Assembly (NCBI GenBank): GCA_049698775.1
Contig: JBAVYM010000014.1
Span: forward strand, 1-24,698
Length of the DNA stretch: 24,698 nucleotides
From: REEB76 sp049698775
GTDB lineage: Bacteria; Pseudomonadota; Gammaproteobacteria; Natronospirales; REEB76
Direction: 5' to 3'
Below the pieces are notes generated by a model. That model saw nothing but the letters and a program-made list of their open reading frames with translations. It searched no databases and was not told the origin of the DNA. The translations under genes and the position numbers were made by a program. This document shows positions 1 through 6,867 of this stretch, piece by piece. Position 1 is the stretch's first letter; every line of letters starts with the position of its first letter.

Positions 1-327
1 CATGCCACTGCGGGACTGGAAGGCTGCCCTGAATAGATTTACCATCCAATATGAAGAGCGGATGCCACAGCACTAAGAAATGAAACCAAAACCAAACCCG
101 AATACACAAAATCTAAGACACCCTCCAACAGGTGGCAGAATTGGGTCATAAATCCACGCTCGGCAGGCAGAATCCGGCTGATGCCCAAAAATGCTCCAGC
201 CTCGGAGTGGTGTATCGCGCCCCGATTGGCATCTCCGAAAGCTCCCGGATCGCCTGAAACAGGCCGCTTAAGCCCTGGTTTGGCTTGAAAAAAGCCGCCC
301 AAACCTATATATTCCGCGGCTGCCGGG
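1..327. other. Leader region without a convincing gene
   Basis: No reading frame here looks like a protein. Plus-strand frame 1 is open from the window edge to a TAG at 34-36 (11 codons), which could be the tail of an upstream gene but is too short to judge. Bases 40-140 are relatively A-rich. The long minus-strand frame across this stretch begins inside the antisense of the tRNA and is not credible. The only functional elements I can support are the promoter at 285-313 and the tRNA after it. Confidence 0.6.
285..313 (+). promoter_or_regulatory. Sigma70-type promoter of tRNA-fMet / rimP-nusA-infB cluster
   Basis: TTGAAA at 285-290 and TATATT at 308-313 are separated by exactly 17 bases, close to consensus. 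The expected start site near 320 lies 8 bases before the mature tRNA 5' end. The stretch after the -10 box (314-327) is almost all G and C, the kind of discriminator found at stable-RNA promoters under ppGpp/DksA control. Stringent control is an inference from that composition. Confidence 0.75.
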
Positions 328-404
328 TGCGGGGTGGAGCAGTCTGGCAGCTCGTCGGGCTCATAACCCGAAGGTCGCAGGTTCAAATCCTGCCCCCGCT
401 ACCA
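328..404 (+). tRNA. metY: Initiator tRNA-fMet (CAU)
   Basis: This 77-base cloverleaf has an encoded CCA end (402-404) and anticodon CAT at 362-364. The three consecutive G:C pairs in the anticodon stem (GGG 357-359 with CCC 367-369) are the hallmark of bacterial initiator tRNA. The first acceptor position is also unpaired, here T328 opposite T400, which initiators use for recognition by methionyl-tRNA formyltransferase. The T arm (TTCAAAT loop) and D arm are intact. Its place directly before rimP-nusA-infB matches the metY locus of Escherichia coli. Most bacteria have C1 opposite A72, so a U1/U72 mismatch is a small variant. Confidence 0.97.
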
Positions 405-421
405 ACGATCTTGGAGACAGG

Positions 422-441
422 GCCCCGCGCAGGGGCTTTTT
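422..441 (+). terminator. Terminator-like hairpin just after tRNA-fMet
   Basis: A five-base GC stem (422-426 with 432-436) with a five-base loop is followed by five T residues at 437-441, beginning 17 bases after the tRNA CCA. It probably separates tRNA from mRNA. Since no convincing promoter is visible before rimP, some read-through is likely needed. Confidence 0.65.
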
Positions 442-472
442 AATGCCGGTGGCGACTGCTTGCCGCGCTTAA

Positions 473-495
473 AAACCCCGGTCAGGCCGGGGTTT
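473..495. terminator. Second hairpin between tRNA and rimP, bidirectional
   Basis: AAACCCCGG at 473-481 pairs with CCGGGGTTT at 487-495 around a five-base loop. The stem is perfect over nine pairs, with A residues before and T residues after, so it could act on either strand. The U tract is short (three T residues, then GTCGTCT), so this may be an attenuator or processing hairpin rather than a full terminator. Confidence 0.5.
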
Positions 496-533
496 GTCGT
501 CTTGAGGCCCTGCGATTCCGCGGGGCGAGTGGA

Positions 534-556
534 ATGGGCCTCGCGCCCATTTTTTA
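534..556 (+). terminator. Third terminator-like hairpin directly before rimP
   Basis: ATGGGC at 534-539 pairs with GCCCAT at 545-550 around a five-base loop, followed by TTTTTA. It ends about 20 bases before the rimP start. A canonical intrinsic terminator this close to the first gene of the nusA operon suggests attenuation. NusA autoregulation at the leader is known in E. coli; applying it here is inference. Confidence 0.7.
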
Positions 557-575
557 TTTGTAACGGGCGGATGCC

Positions 576-1010
576 GTGCGCGAAGCGCTGCTGAAGATAC
601 TGGAGCCGGCCATCGAGGGCCTGGGTTACGAACTGGTGGAACTAGAGTTCCAGGGTGGCGTGCTGCGGGTTTACATAGACCAGCCGGCCGGCGTGACACT
701 CGAAGATTGCGAGAAGGTCAGCCGCCAGATGGGCGCGGTGCTGGACGTGGAGGATCCGATCCAGGGTGCCTACACGCTGGAAGTGTCCTCGCCGGGTCTG
801 GACCGGCCGCTGCGCAAACCGGTGGACTTCGGCCGGCGCGCCGGGCAGCGGGCCCGGATCGAGATGGTCTTGCCGTTGAACGGCCGGCGGCGTTTCTCCG
901 GCACGCTCCGCGGTCTGGAGCAGGACGAGGTATTGATTGAAGTGGACGGTACGCTGTTCCGTCTGCCGTTCGCGCAGATCGGCAAGGCGCGGCTGGTGCC
1001 GGAATTCTGA
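576..1010 (+). CDS. rimP: Ribosome maturation factor RimP
   Basis: The 144-residue product matches RimP, which binds the 30S subunit and helps late assembly of the 3' head domain around S12 and S19. The typical N-terminal pattern (LEPAIEGLGYELVELEF) is at about residues 9-25. The central segment with VSRQMGAVLDVEDPI and LEVSSPGLDRPL (residues about 48-80) is the conserved family core, and an SH3-like C-terminal half follows. Length is close to the usual 150. I chose GTG at 576, because the ATG at 571 is in another frame. The upstream GGGCGG is a weak Shine-Dalgarno. It is the first protein gene after tRNA-fMet and precedes nusA by 27 bases. Confidence 0.96.
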   Translation: MREALLKILEPAIEGLGYELVELEFQGGVLRVYIDQPAGVTLEDCEKVSRQMGAVLDVEDPIQGAYTLEVSSPGLDRPLRKPVDFGRRAGQRARIEMVLPLNGRRRFSGTLRGLEQDEVLIEVDGTLFRLPFAQIGKARLVPEF

Positions 1011-1037
1011 GTTGCATACGCAGTGGATGTGAAAGCC

Positions 1038-2543
1038 ATGAACAAAGAGATATTGCTGGTGGTTGACGCCGTTTCCAACGAGAAGGGCGTGGACAAGAAT
1101 GTGATTTTCGAGGCGCTGGAAGCAGCGCTGGCTTCGGCCACGCGCAAAAAGCACGGCGGCGAGCTGGACGCGCGCGTCGCGATTGACCGCAACACCGGCG
1201 ACTACGAAACCTTCCGCCGCTGGCTGGTGCGCGCCGACGAGGAACCGCTGGAATCGCCGGATCGGGAGTTGCGCCTCATGGATGCGCTGGATGTCAAACC
1301 CGACATTACGGTCGGCGAATATATCGAGGAGCCCATGGAATCGGTGGTCTTCGGTCGCATCGCCGCGCAGACCGCCAAACAGGTGATCGTGCAGAAAGTA
1401 CGCGAAGCGGAACGCGCTCAGGTGGTGGAAGCGTACAAGGACCGCGTCGGCGAGCTGGTCACCGGTGTGGTGAAGCGCGTGGAGCGCGGCAATGTTTACA
1501 TAGATCTCGGCAACAACGCCGAGGCGTTCATCGCGCGCGAGGAGATGATTCCACGCGAAGCGGTGCGCACCAATGACCGCATCCGCGGCTATCTGCGTGA
1601 AGTGCGTGCCGAATTGCGCGGGCCGCAATTGTTCGTGACCCGCACTGCGCCGCAGTTCCTGATTGAGCTGTTCAAACTGGAAGTACCGGAAGTGGGTCAG
1701 GGACTCATTGAGATACGGGGCGCTGCGCGCGATCCTGGCGCACGTGCCAAGGTGGCGGTGAAGAGCAACGATTCGCGCATTGATCCGGTGGGTGCCTGCG
1801 TCGGCATGCGCGGCTCGCGCGTGCAGGCGGTGTCCAACGAGCTGTCCGGTGAGCGTGTGGACATCGTGCCCTGGGATGACAACCCGGCGCAGTTTGTCAT
1901 CAACGCCATGTCGCCGGCAGAAGTGCAGTCCATCGTCATGGACGAGGAATCCCACAGCATGGACATCGCGGTGAGCGAGGAAAACCTCGCCAAGGCCATC
2001 GGCCGCGGCGGCCAGAATGTGCGCCTGGCGAGCCAGCTTACCAGTTGGGAATTGAACGTCATGACCCAGGAGCAGGCCACGCAGAAGAGCGAGACCGAAG
2101 TCCAGGCGCTGCAGAAATTATTCATGGAACAACTGGACGTGGACGAGGACGTGGCCGCGATCCTGGTGCAGGAGGGATTTTCCAGCATCGAGGAAATCGC
2201 TTACGTGCCTGCTTCCGAATTGTTGTCGGTAGAAGAATTTGACGAAACCATCGTCGAGGAATTACGTGGCCGTGCCCGCGACGTGCTGCTGACCCAGGCC
2301 ATCGCCAGCGAAGAGCAGTTCGGCGACACCGAACCTGCGGCAGACCTGCTGAACCTGAGCGGCATGGACAAGGCGGTGGCGTACCGATTGGCGGGCCGTG
2401 GCATTGTCACCCAGGAAGACCTGGCCGAACAGGCGGTGGATGACATCAAGGACGTGGAGGGCCTGGACGAAGCCAAGGCTGCGGAACTCATCATGGCCGC
2501 GCGCGCGCCGTGGTTCGCGGCCGAAGAGGCCCAGCAGCAGTAA
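1038..2543 (+). CDS. nusA: Transcription termination/antitermination factor NusA
   Basis: NusA (501 residues; E. coli 495) binds RNA polymerase and modulates pausing, termination and antitermination. Seen in order: N-terminal polymerase-binding domain (MNKEILLVVDAVSNEKG, with IDRNTGDYETFRRW), S1 domain (about 130-200, VTGVVKRVERGNVYIDLG), KH1 and KH2 (about 200-345, with DPVGACVGMRGSRVQAV and AIGRGGQNVRLASQL), and two C-terminal acidic repeats (about 360-495) as in gammaproteobacterial NusA. I placed the start at ATG 1038 because it gives the family N-terminus MNKEI. GTG codons at 1023 and 1029 are in frame but would add five or three unconserved residues. The ribosome site is weak. It sits between rimP and infB and probably controls its own operon at the leader hairpins. 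Confidence 0.97.
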   Translation: MNKEILLVVDAVSNEKGVDKNVIFEALEAALASATRKKHGGELDARVAIDRNTGDYETFRRWLVRADEEPLESPDRELRLMDALDVKPDITVGEYIEEPMESVVFGRIAAQTAKQVIVQKVREAERAQVVEAYKDRVGELVTGVVKRVERGNVYIDLGNNAEAFIAREEMIPREAVRTNDRIRGYLREVRAELRGPQLFVTRTAPQFLIELFKLEVPEVGQGLIEIRGAARDPGARAKVAVKSNDSRIDPVGACVGMRGSRVQAVSNELSGERVDIVPWDDNPAQFVINAMSPAEVQSIVMDEESHSMDIAVSEENLAKAIGRGGQNVRLASQLTSWELNVMTQEQATQKSETEVQALQKLFMEQLDVDEDVAAILVQEGFSSIEEIAYVPASELLSVEEFDETIVEELRGRARDVLLTQAIASEEQFGDTEPAADLLNLSGMDKAVAYRLAGRGIVTQEDLAEQAVDDIKDVEGLDEAKAAELIMAARAPWFAAEEAQQQ

Positions 2544-2563
2544 CTCATTCGAGGAAGGTCGCC

Positions 2564-5074
2564 ATGGCGGAAGTCACTGTAAGACAATTTGCCGAAGTGG
2601 TGGGGACGCCGGTCGAGCGCCTGCTCGCGCAATTGGCGGAAGCCGGTATTGAGATCGTGGATCCGGATATCGCCATCAGCGATGACCAGAAACTGCAACT
2701 GCTGACGCACCTGCGCCACAGCCACGGTGAAGGCGTCAGCGGCGAGCCGCGCAAGATCACCTTGAAGCGCCGCTCGGTTTCCGAGATCAAGCTGAGCGGC
2801 GTGCAGGGACGTTCGAAGACCGTGAGCGTGGAAGTGCGCAAGAAGCGCACCTATGTGAAGCGCAGCGCGGTGCTCGAAGAAGAAGCCAAACGCCGCGCCG
2901 AGGAAGAGGCTGTACAACAGGCCGAGCAGGAACGTCTGCGTGTCGAACAAGCGGAGCTTTCCGCGAATCGTGCGCAGAAGCTGGCCGCCGAGGAAGAAGA
3001 ACGCCGCAAGCACGAGGAACAGGAAGCCCACCGCAAGCGCGAGGAAGACGCCAGCGCGCGTGCCGATGCCGAGCGTCGGCGTGCCGAGGCCGAAGCCCGC
3101 CGTCAGACCGAAGAAGAGGACCGGCGCCAGCGCGCGGCGCTGCCGCGCGGCAAACCGGCGCCCGGCGGCGTTGCCGCTGAAGACAAACACACCAAGTACG
3201 GGCGTCAGGAACTGCACGTCGGCCATGAACTGTCCAACCGGCGCAAGAAAAAACCCGCCAAGGCCAGGGCGGTGGTCAACGTGCAGGTGGAAAGCAAGCA
3301 CGGGTTTGAGAAACCCGTCACGCCGCAGGTGCGTGAGGTGCCGATTCCCGAGACCATCACGGTGGGCGAGCTGGCACAACGCATGGCCGTGAAAGCCACC
3401 GAAGTCATAAAGATCATGATGAAGATGGGCGCCATGGCTACCATCAACCAGGTCATAGACCAGGAAACCGCGGCCATCGTCGTGGACGAGATGGGCCACA
3501 AGGCGAAACTGCTCAACGAGAACGACCTGGAAGAGCAGGTCATGCTGACCAGCCAGGAAGGCGATGAGATTACGCGCTCGCCGGTGGTCACTATCGTTGG
3601 CCACGTGGATCATGGCAAGACTTCGCTGCTGGATTACATCCGCAGCACGCGGGTGGCGGCGCGTGAAGCCGGCGGCATCACCCAGCACATCGGCGCCTAT
3701 CGCGTGGAAACCAAGAAAGGCGTTATCACGTTCCTGGATACGCCTGGCCACGCGGCGTTTACCGCCATGCGCGCCCGCGGCGCCAATGTGGCGGACATTG
3801 TGGTGCTGGTGGTGGCGGCGGATGACGGCGTGATGCCGCAGACTGTCGAAGCTATTCAGCACGCGCGCGCAGCCGAAGTACCGATCGTGGTAGCCGTCAC
3901 CAAGATTGACAAACCCGAAGCCGACCCGGATCGGGTGCGCAGCGGGTTGGCCCAGCACGAAATCATCCCCGAGGACTGGGGCGGCGAAAACATCTTCGTG
4001 CAAGTGTCCGCGAAAACGGGCCAAGGTGTGGACGCGCTGCTGGATTCCATCCTGGTGCAGGCGGAAGTGCTGGAATTGAAAGCCGTGGCCAGCGGTCCGG
4101 CTTCCGGTTTCGTGCTGGAATCGAGTCTGGAGAAAGGTCGTGGACCCGTCGCCACGGTGCTGGTGCAGCGCGGTTTGCTCAAACCCGGCGACATCCTGCT
4201 CACCGGTCAGGAATTCGGACGGGTGCGTGCCATGTTTGACGAAGACGGCAAACAACTTGAGGAAGCCGGGCCGGCCATGCCGGCGCTGGTGCTGGGGCTG
4301 TCCGGCACGCCGAATGCCGGTGATGACGCGGTGGTGGTGCCCGATGAACGCAGGGCACGCGAGGTCGCGTTGCATCGCCAAGGCAAGTTCCGCGATGTGA
4401 AGCTCGCGCGCCAAGCCACCAAACTGGACGACGCCTTCCAGCAAATGCAGGAAGCCGAGCAGAAGGGTCTCAACCTGTTCATCAAATCCGATGTGCAAGG
4501 CAGCGCCGAAGCTTTGCGCGATGCGTTGAGCGCGTTGTCCTCCGACGAGGTGAAAGTGAAAATCATAGGCAGCGGCGTGGGTGGCATCACCGAATCTGAC
4601 GTGAATCTGGCGCTGGCCTCGAAAGCCGTGATTATCGGCTTCAACGTGCGTGCCGATAGTGGCGCGCGGCGCCTGGTGAACGAGACCGGTCTGGACGTGC
4701 GTTATTACAGCATCATTTATGAAGCCATTGATGACGTGAAGAAGGCCATCAGCGGCATGCTGAAGCCGGAGTTGCGCGAGCAGATCGTGGGTCTGGCGGA
4801 AGTGCGCGAAGTGTTCCGGTCTTCCAAGCTCGGCGCGATTGCCGGCTGCCTGGTGGTGGACGGCTACGTGAAACGCAACCTGCCCATCCGTGTGCTGCGT
4901 AACAACGTGGTCATATTTGAAGGTCAGCTCGAATCCCTGCGGCGTTTCAAGGACGACGTGAATGAGGTACGCGCCGGCACGGAATGCGGCATCGGCGTGA
5001 AGGATTACAACGACGTGCAGCCGGGGGACCAGATCGAATGTTACGAACGCGTCGAAGTGGCGCGCACGCTCTGA
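2564..5074 (+). CDS. infB: Translation initiation factor IF-2
   Basis: This GTPase delivers fMet-tRNA to the 30S subunit and drives subunit joining. The 836 residues (E. coli 890) show an N-terminal IF2 domain (about 1-50), a highly charged Glu/Arg/Ala coiled-coil linker (about 100-205), a second IF2_N module (about 258-310), the G domain with P loop GHVDHGKTS at 346-354, DTPGH at 392-396 and TKID at 446-449, then domains II, III and the C-terminal fMet-tRNA-binding domain. The NKxD motif has Thr for Asn, a substitution known in some other GTPases. Start ATG 2564 follows a strong GAGGAAGG at 2551-2558; the upstream in-frame extension overlaps nusA and is unconserved. Its tRNA partner is encoded at the head of the same cluster. 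Confidence 0.97.
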   Translation: MAEVTVRQFAEVVGTPVERLLAQLAEAGIEIVDPDIAISDDQKLQLLTHLRHSHGEGVSGEPRKITLKRRSVSEIKLSGVQGRSKTVSVEVRKKRTYVKRSAVLEEEAKRRAEEEAVQQAEQERLRVEQAELSANRAQKLAAEEEERRKHEEQEAHRKREEDASARADAERRRAEAEARRQTEEEDRRQRAALPRGKPAPGGVAAEDKHTKYGRQELHVGHELSNRRKKKPAKARAVVNVQVESKHGFEKPVTPQVREVPIPETITVGELAQRMAVKATEVIKIMMKMGAMATINQVIDQETAAIVVDEMGHKAKLLNENDLEEQVMLTSQEGDEITRSPVVTIVGHVDHGKTSLLDYIRSTRVAAREAGGITQHIGAYRVETKKGVITFLDTPGHAAFTAMRARGANVADIVVLVVAADDGVMPQTVEAIQHARAAEVPIVVAVTKIDKPEADPDRVRSGLAQHEIIPEDWGGENIFVQVSAKTGQGVDALLDSILVQAEVLELKAVASGPASGFVLESSLEKGRGPVATVLVQRGLLKPGDILLTGQEFGRVRAMFDEDGKQLEEAGPAMPALVLGLSGTPNAGDDAVVVPDERRAREVALHRQGKFRDVKLARQATKLDDAFQQMQEAEQKGLNLFIKSDVQGSAEALRDALSALSSDEVKVKIIGSGVGGITESDVNLALASKAVIIGFNVRADSGARRLVNETGLDVRYYSIIYEAIDDVKKAISGMLKPELREQIVGLAEVREVFRSSKLGAIAGCLVVDGYVKRNLPIRVLRNNVVIFEGQLESLRRFKDDVNEVRAGTECGIGVKDYNDVQPGDQIECYERVEVARTL

Positions 5075-5092
5075 ACCGAGTAGGAACAAGAC

Positions 5093-5470
5093 GTGCCGCG
5101 TGAATACGAGCGTCGCAACCGCATCGCCGCCCAGTTGCAGCGCGAACTGTCGGAACTGATTCTCCGCGAGGTGAAGGATCCGCGCGTACATCTGGTGACA
5201 GTCACGAACGTGGATGTGTCGCCGGATCTGTCCAATGCAAAAGTACAGATTTCGGTATTGGGCGCCGACGGTCCTCAACCGGAAGTGGTCGCCGCTCTCA
5301 ACCATGCCGCCGGGTTTCTACGCCATCACCTGGGGCGCGCACTCAAGCTGCGCAGCATCCCGGAATTGCGGTTCAGCTATGATGAAGTTTTGGATCGCGC
5401 TGCGCGGCTGGAAACGCTGATCGCTAAAGCCAATGCGCCCGCGCGCGATGACGGGGATAAATCAGCGTGA
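5093..5470 (+). CDS. rbfA: 30S ribosome-binding factor RbfA
   Basis: The 125-residue product is RbfA, a KH-fold protein that binds near the 5' helix of 16S rRNA in late 30S maturation and is needed in cold. Conserved features are the basic N-terminus PREYERRNRIAAQLQREL, then ILREVKDPRV, VTVTNVDVSPDLSNAKV and the C-terminal LRSIPELRFSYDEVLD. The start is GTG at 5093, with AGGA at 5082-5085 seven bases before it. It lies 18 bases after infB and its stop overlaps the truB start by one base, so the three genes are very likely cotranscribed. RimP and RbfA, both 30S assembly factors, frame nusA and infB. Confidence 0.95.
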   Translation: MPREYERRNRIAAQLQRELSELILREVKDPRVHLVTVTNVDVSPDLSNAKVQISVLGADGPQPEVVAALNHAAGFLRHHLGRALKLRSIPELRFSYDEVLDRAARLETLIAKANAPARDDGDKSA

Positions 5471-6429
5471 TGCCGGACTTGGCCACGGCGAACGCAATGC
5501 CCGCCACACGTCCCGAGCAGCAGAAAACGCCGCGGCGGGATGTGCATGGCGTACTGCTGCTGGACAAGCCGGTGGCCATGACTTCCAATCAGGCTTTGCA
5601 GGCGGCGAAACGCCTGTACCGGGCGCGCAAGGCCGGACATACCGGCAGCCTCGACCCACTGGCGAGCGGCCTGCTGCCCTTGTGTTTCGGCGAAGCTACC
5701 AAAGTATCCGCGTTCCTGTTGGACGCCGACAAGGAATATCAGGTTACCTGCACCCTCGGCACGCGCACCGACACCGCTGATGCGGAAGGCAGGCTGCTTG
5801 AGACGCTGCCGGTGCCGTTGTTAACCCAGGCGCAGATTGAAAAGGCGCTAGCTGCGTTTCACGGCGAAATCCAACAGATACCGCCCATGTATTCAGCGCT
5901 GAAACACAAAGGCGAGCGGCTTTACGATCTCGCCCGCGAAGGTGTTGAGGTGCCGCGTGCGCCGCGCACAGTCAGCATCTTTGAACTGCAACTGCTGGCA
6001 TTCACACCTCAAAGTCTCGAACTCAAAGTGCGTTGCTCCAAAGGTACCTATATCCGCACCTTGGTGGAAGACATCGCCGCGGCACTCGGCACTTGTGGGT
6101 ACGTGAGCGCTTTGCGGCGGACTGCGGTGGGTCCCTATGGCAATGCATTTTCCATGCACACACTGGCTGAATTGCAGGAACTGGCAGAGACCAGCCCAGC
6201 CGCATTGGATGATTTACTGCTGCCATTGGACAGCGCACTTTGCCATTGGCCGGAAGCACATTTGAGCGCCGACACGGCCTGGTATTTTTGTCGTGGTCAG
6301 GCGGTGCTGGTGCCCGGAGCACCTACCCGCGGTTGGTTGCGGGTGTATGCGGAGCATCGCTTTCTGGGTCTGGCGGAAGTGCTCCCGGACGGTCGGGTGA
6401 CACCGCGGCGGCTGGTAAATCTGGATTGA
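5470..6429 (+). CDS. truB: tRNA pseudouridine-55 synthase TruB
   Basis: TruB converts U55 in the T loop of nearly all tRNAs to pseudouridine and also acts as a tRNA-folding chaperone. The 319-residue product carries GVLLLDKPVAMTSNQAL (about residues 27-43) and the catalytic block AGHTGSLDPLASG with nucleophile Asp62. Further conserved blocks are YQVTCTLGTRTDTADAEG, QIPPMYSALKHKGERLYDLA and CSKGTYIRTLVEDI. The C-terminal part resembles the TruB_C/PUA-like end (PDGRVTPRRLVNLD). ATG 5470 shares its A with the rbfA TGA; the GTG at 5467 is an alternative one codon upstream. The N-terminus before GVLLLDKP is about ten residues longer than in E. coli. Confidence 0.96.
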   Translation: MPDLATANAMPATRPEQQKTPRRDVHGVLLLDKPVAMTSNQALQAAKRLYRARKAGHTGSLDPLASGLLPLCFGEATKVSAFLLDADKEYQVTCTLGTRTDTADAEGRLLETLPVPLLTQAQIEKALAAFHGEIQQIPPMYSALKHKGERLYDLAREGVEVPRAPRTVSIFELQLLAFTPQSLELKVRCSKGTYIRTLVEDIAAALGTCGYVSALRRTAVGPYGNAFSMHTLAELQELAETSPAALDDLLLPLDSALCHWPEAHLSADTAWYFCRGQAVLVPGAPTRGWLRVYAEHRFLGLAEVLPDGRVTPRRLVNLD

Positions 6430-6465
6430 AAACCCGGTTTGCCGCTGATTTGATTGGCTTTTTAC

Positions 6466-6494
6466 TTGTCCGCGAGAGGCCCCGCGACTACAAT
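6466..6494 (+). promoter_or_regulatory. Promoter of rpsO
   Basis: TTGTCC at 6466-6471 and TACAAT at 6489-6494 are spaced by 17 bases, 45 bases before the rpsO start codon and downstream of the truB stop. This matches the E. coli arrangement, where rpsO has its own strong promoter inside the larger cluster. Confidence 0.7.
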
Positions 6495-6539
6495 ACGCGG
6501 CCTGAATAATGTTTTGGAAATCATCGGAGTTGAGCGTAT

Positions 6540-6809
6540 ATGGCTTTTAACGTTGAAAAGAAACAGGAAATCATCGCCACCTACCGGCGCGATCCCAAGG
6601 ATACCGGCTCGCCGGAAGTGCAGGTGGCGCTGTTGTCGGCCCGAATAGACGGTCTGGGCCCGCATTTTGAGATGAACAAGAAGGATCATCATTCTCGTCG
6701 CGGACTGCTCAAGATGGTAAACCAGCGCCGCAAGCTGCTGGATTACCTCAAGAACACGGACCAGATACGCTATGAGGCTCTGATTGAGCGACTTGGCCTG
6801 CGCCGCTGA
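6540..6809 (+). CDS. rpsO: 30S ribosomal protein S15
   Basis: S15 (89 residues, the standard length) is a primary binding protein of the 16S central domain and forms bridge B4 with the 50S subunit. The diagnostic blocks are present: DTGSPEVQVALLSARI (about 21-36), HHSRRGLLKMVNQRRKLLDYL (about 45-65) and the C-terminus IERLGLRR. ATG 6540 is preceded by GGAG at 6526-6529. In E. coli S15 represses its own mRNA through a pseudoknot at the ribosome site; I could not establish such a fold here by eye. It precedes pnp by 58 bases, the usual order. Confidence 0.97.
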   Translation: MAFNVEKKQEIIATYRRDPKDTGSPEVQVALLSARIDGLGPHFEMNKKDHHSRRGLLKMVNQRRKLLDYLKNTDQIRYEALIERLGLRR

Positions 6810-6867
6810 TTTTCCGATTTCTGTTCCCTGCTCTTAATCTTCAAACACAGCACATGAAGGGCTTAAC

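Noticed and set aside
39..386. 115-codon minus-strand frame covering the leader and tRNA
   Set aside because: It begins in the antisense of the tRNA (the NLRPSGYEPDELP pattern is a familiar false protein made by antisense tRNA-Met) and shows no family or ribosome site.
2201..5305. Very long (1034-codon) antisense open frame across infB, with similar ones across nusA, pnp and ligA
   Set aside because: GC-biased third positions in the real genes leave the antisense frame free of stops. The translations are His/Arg/Leu-rich shadows, and the sense genes are certain.
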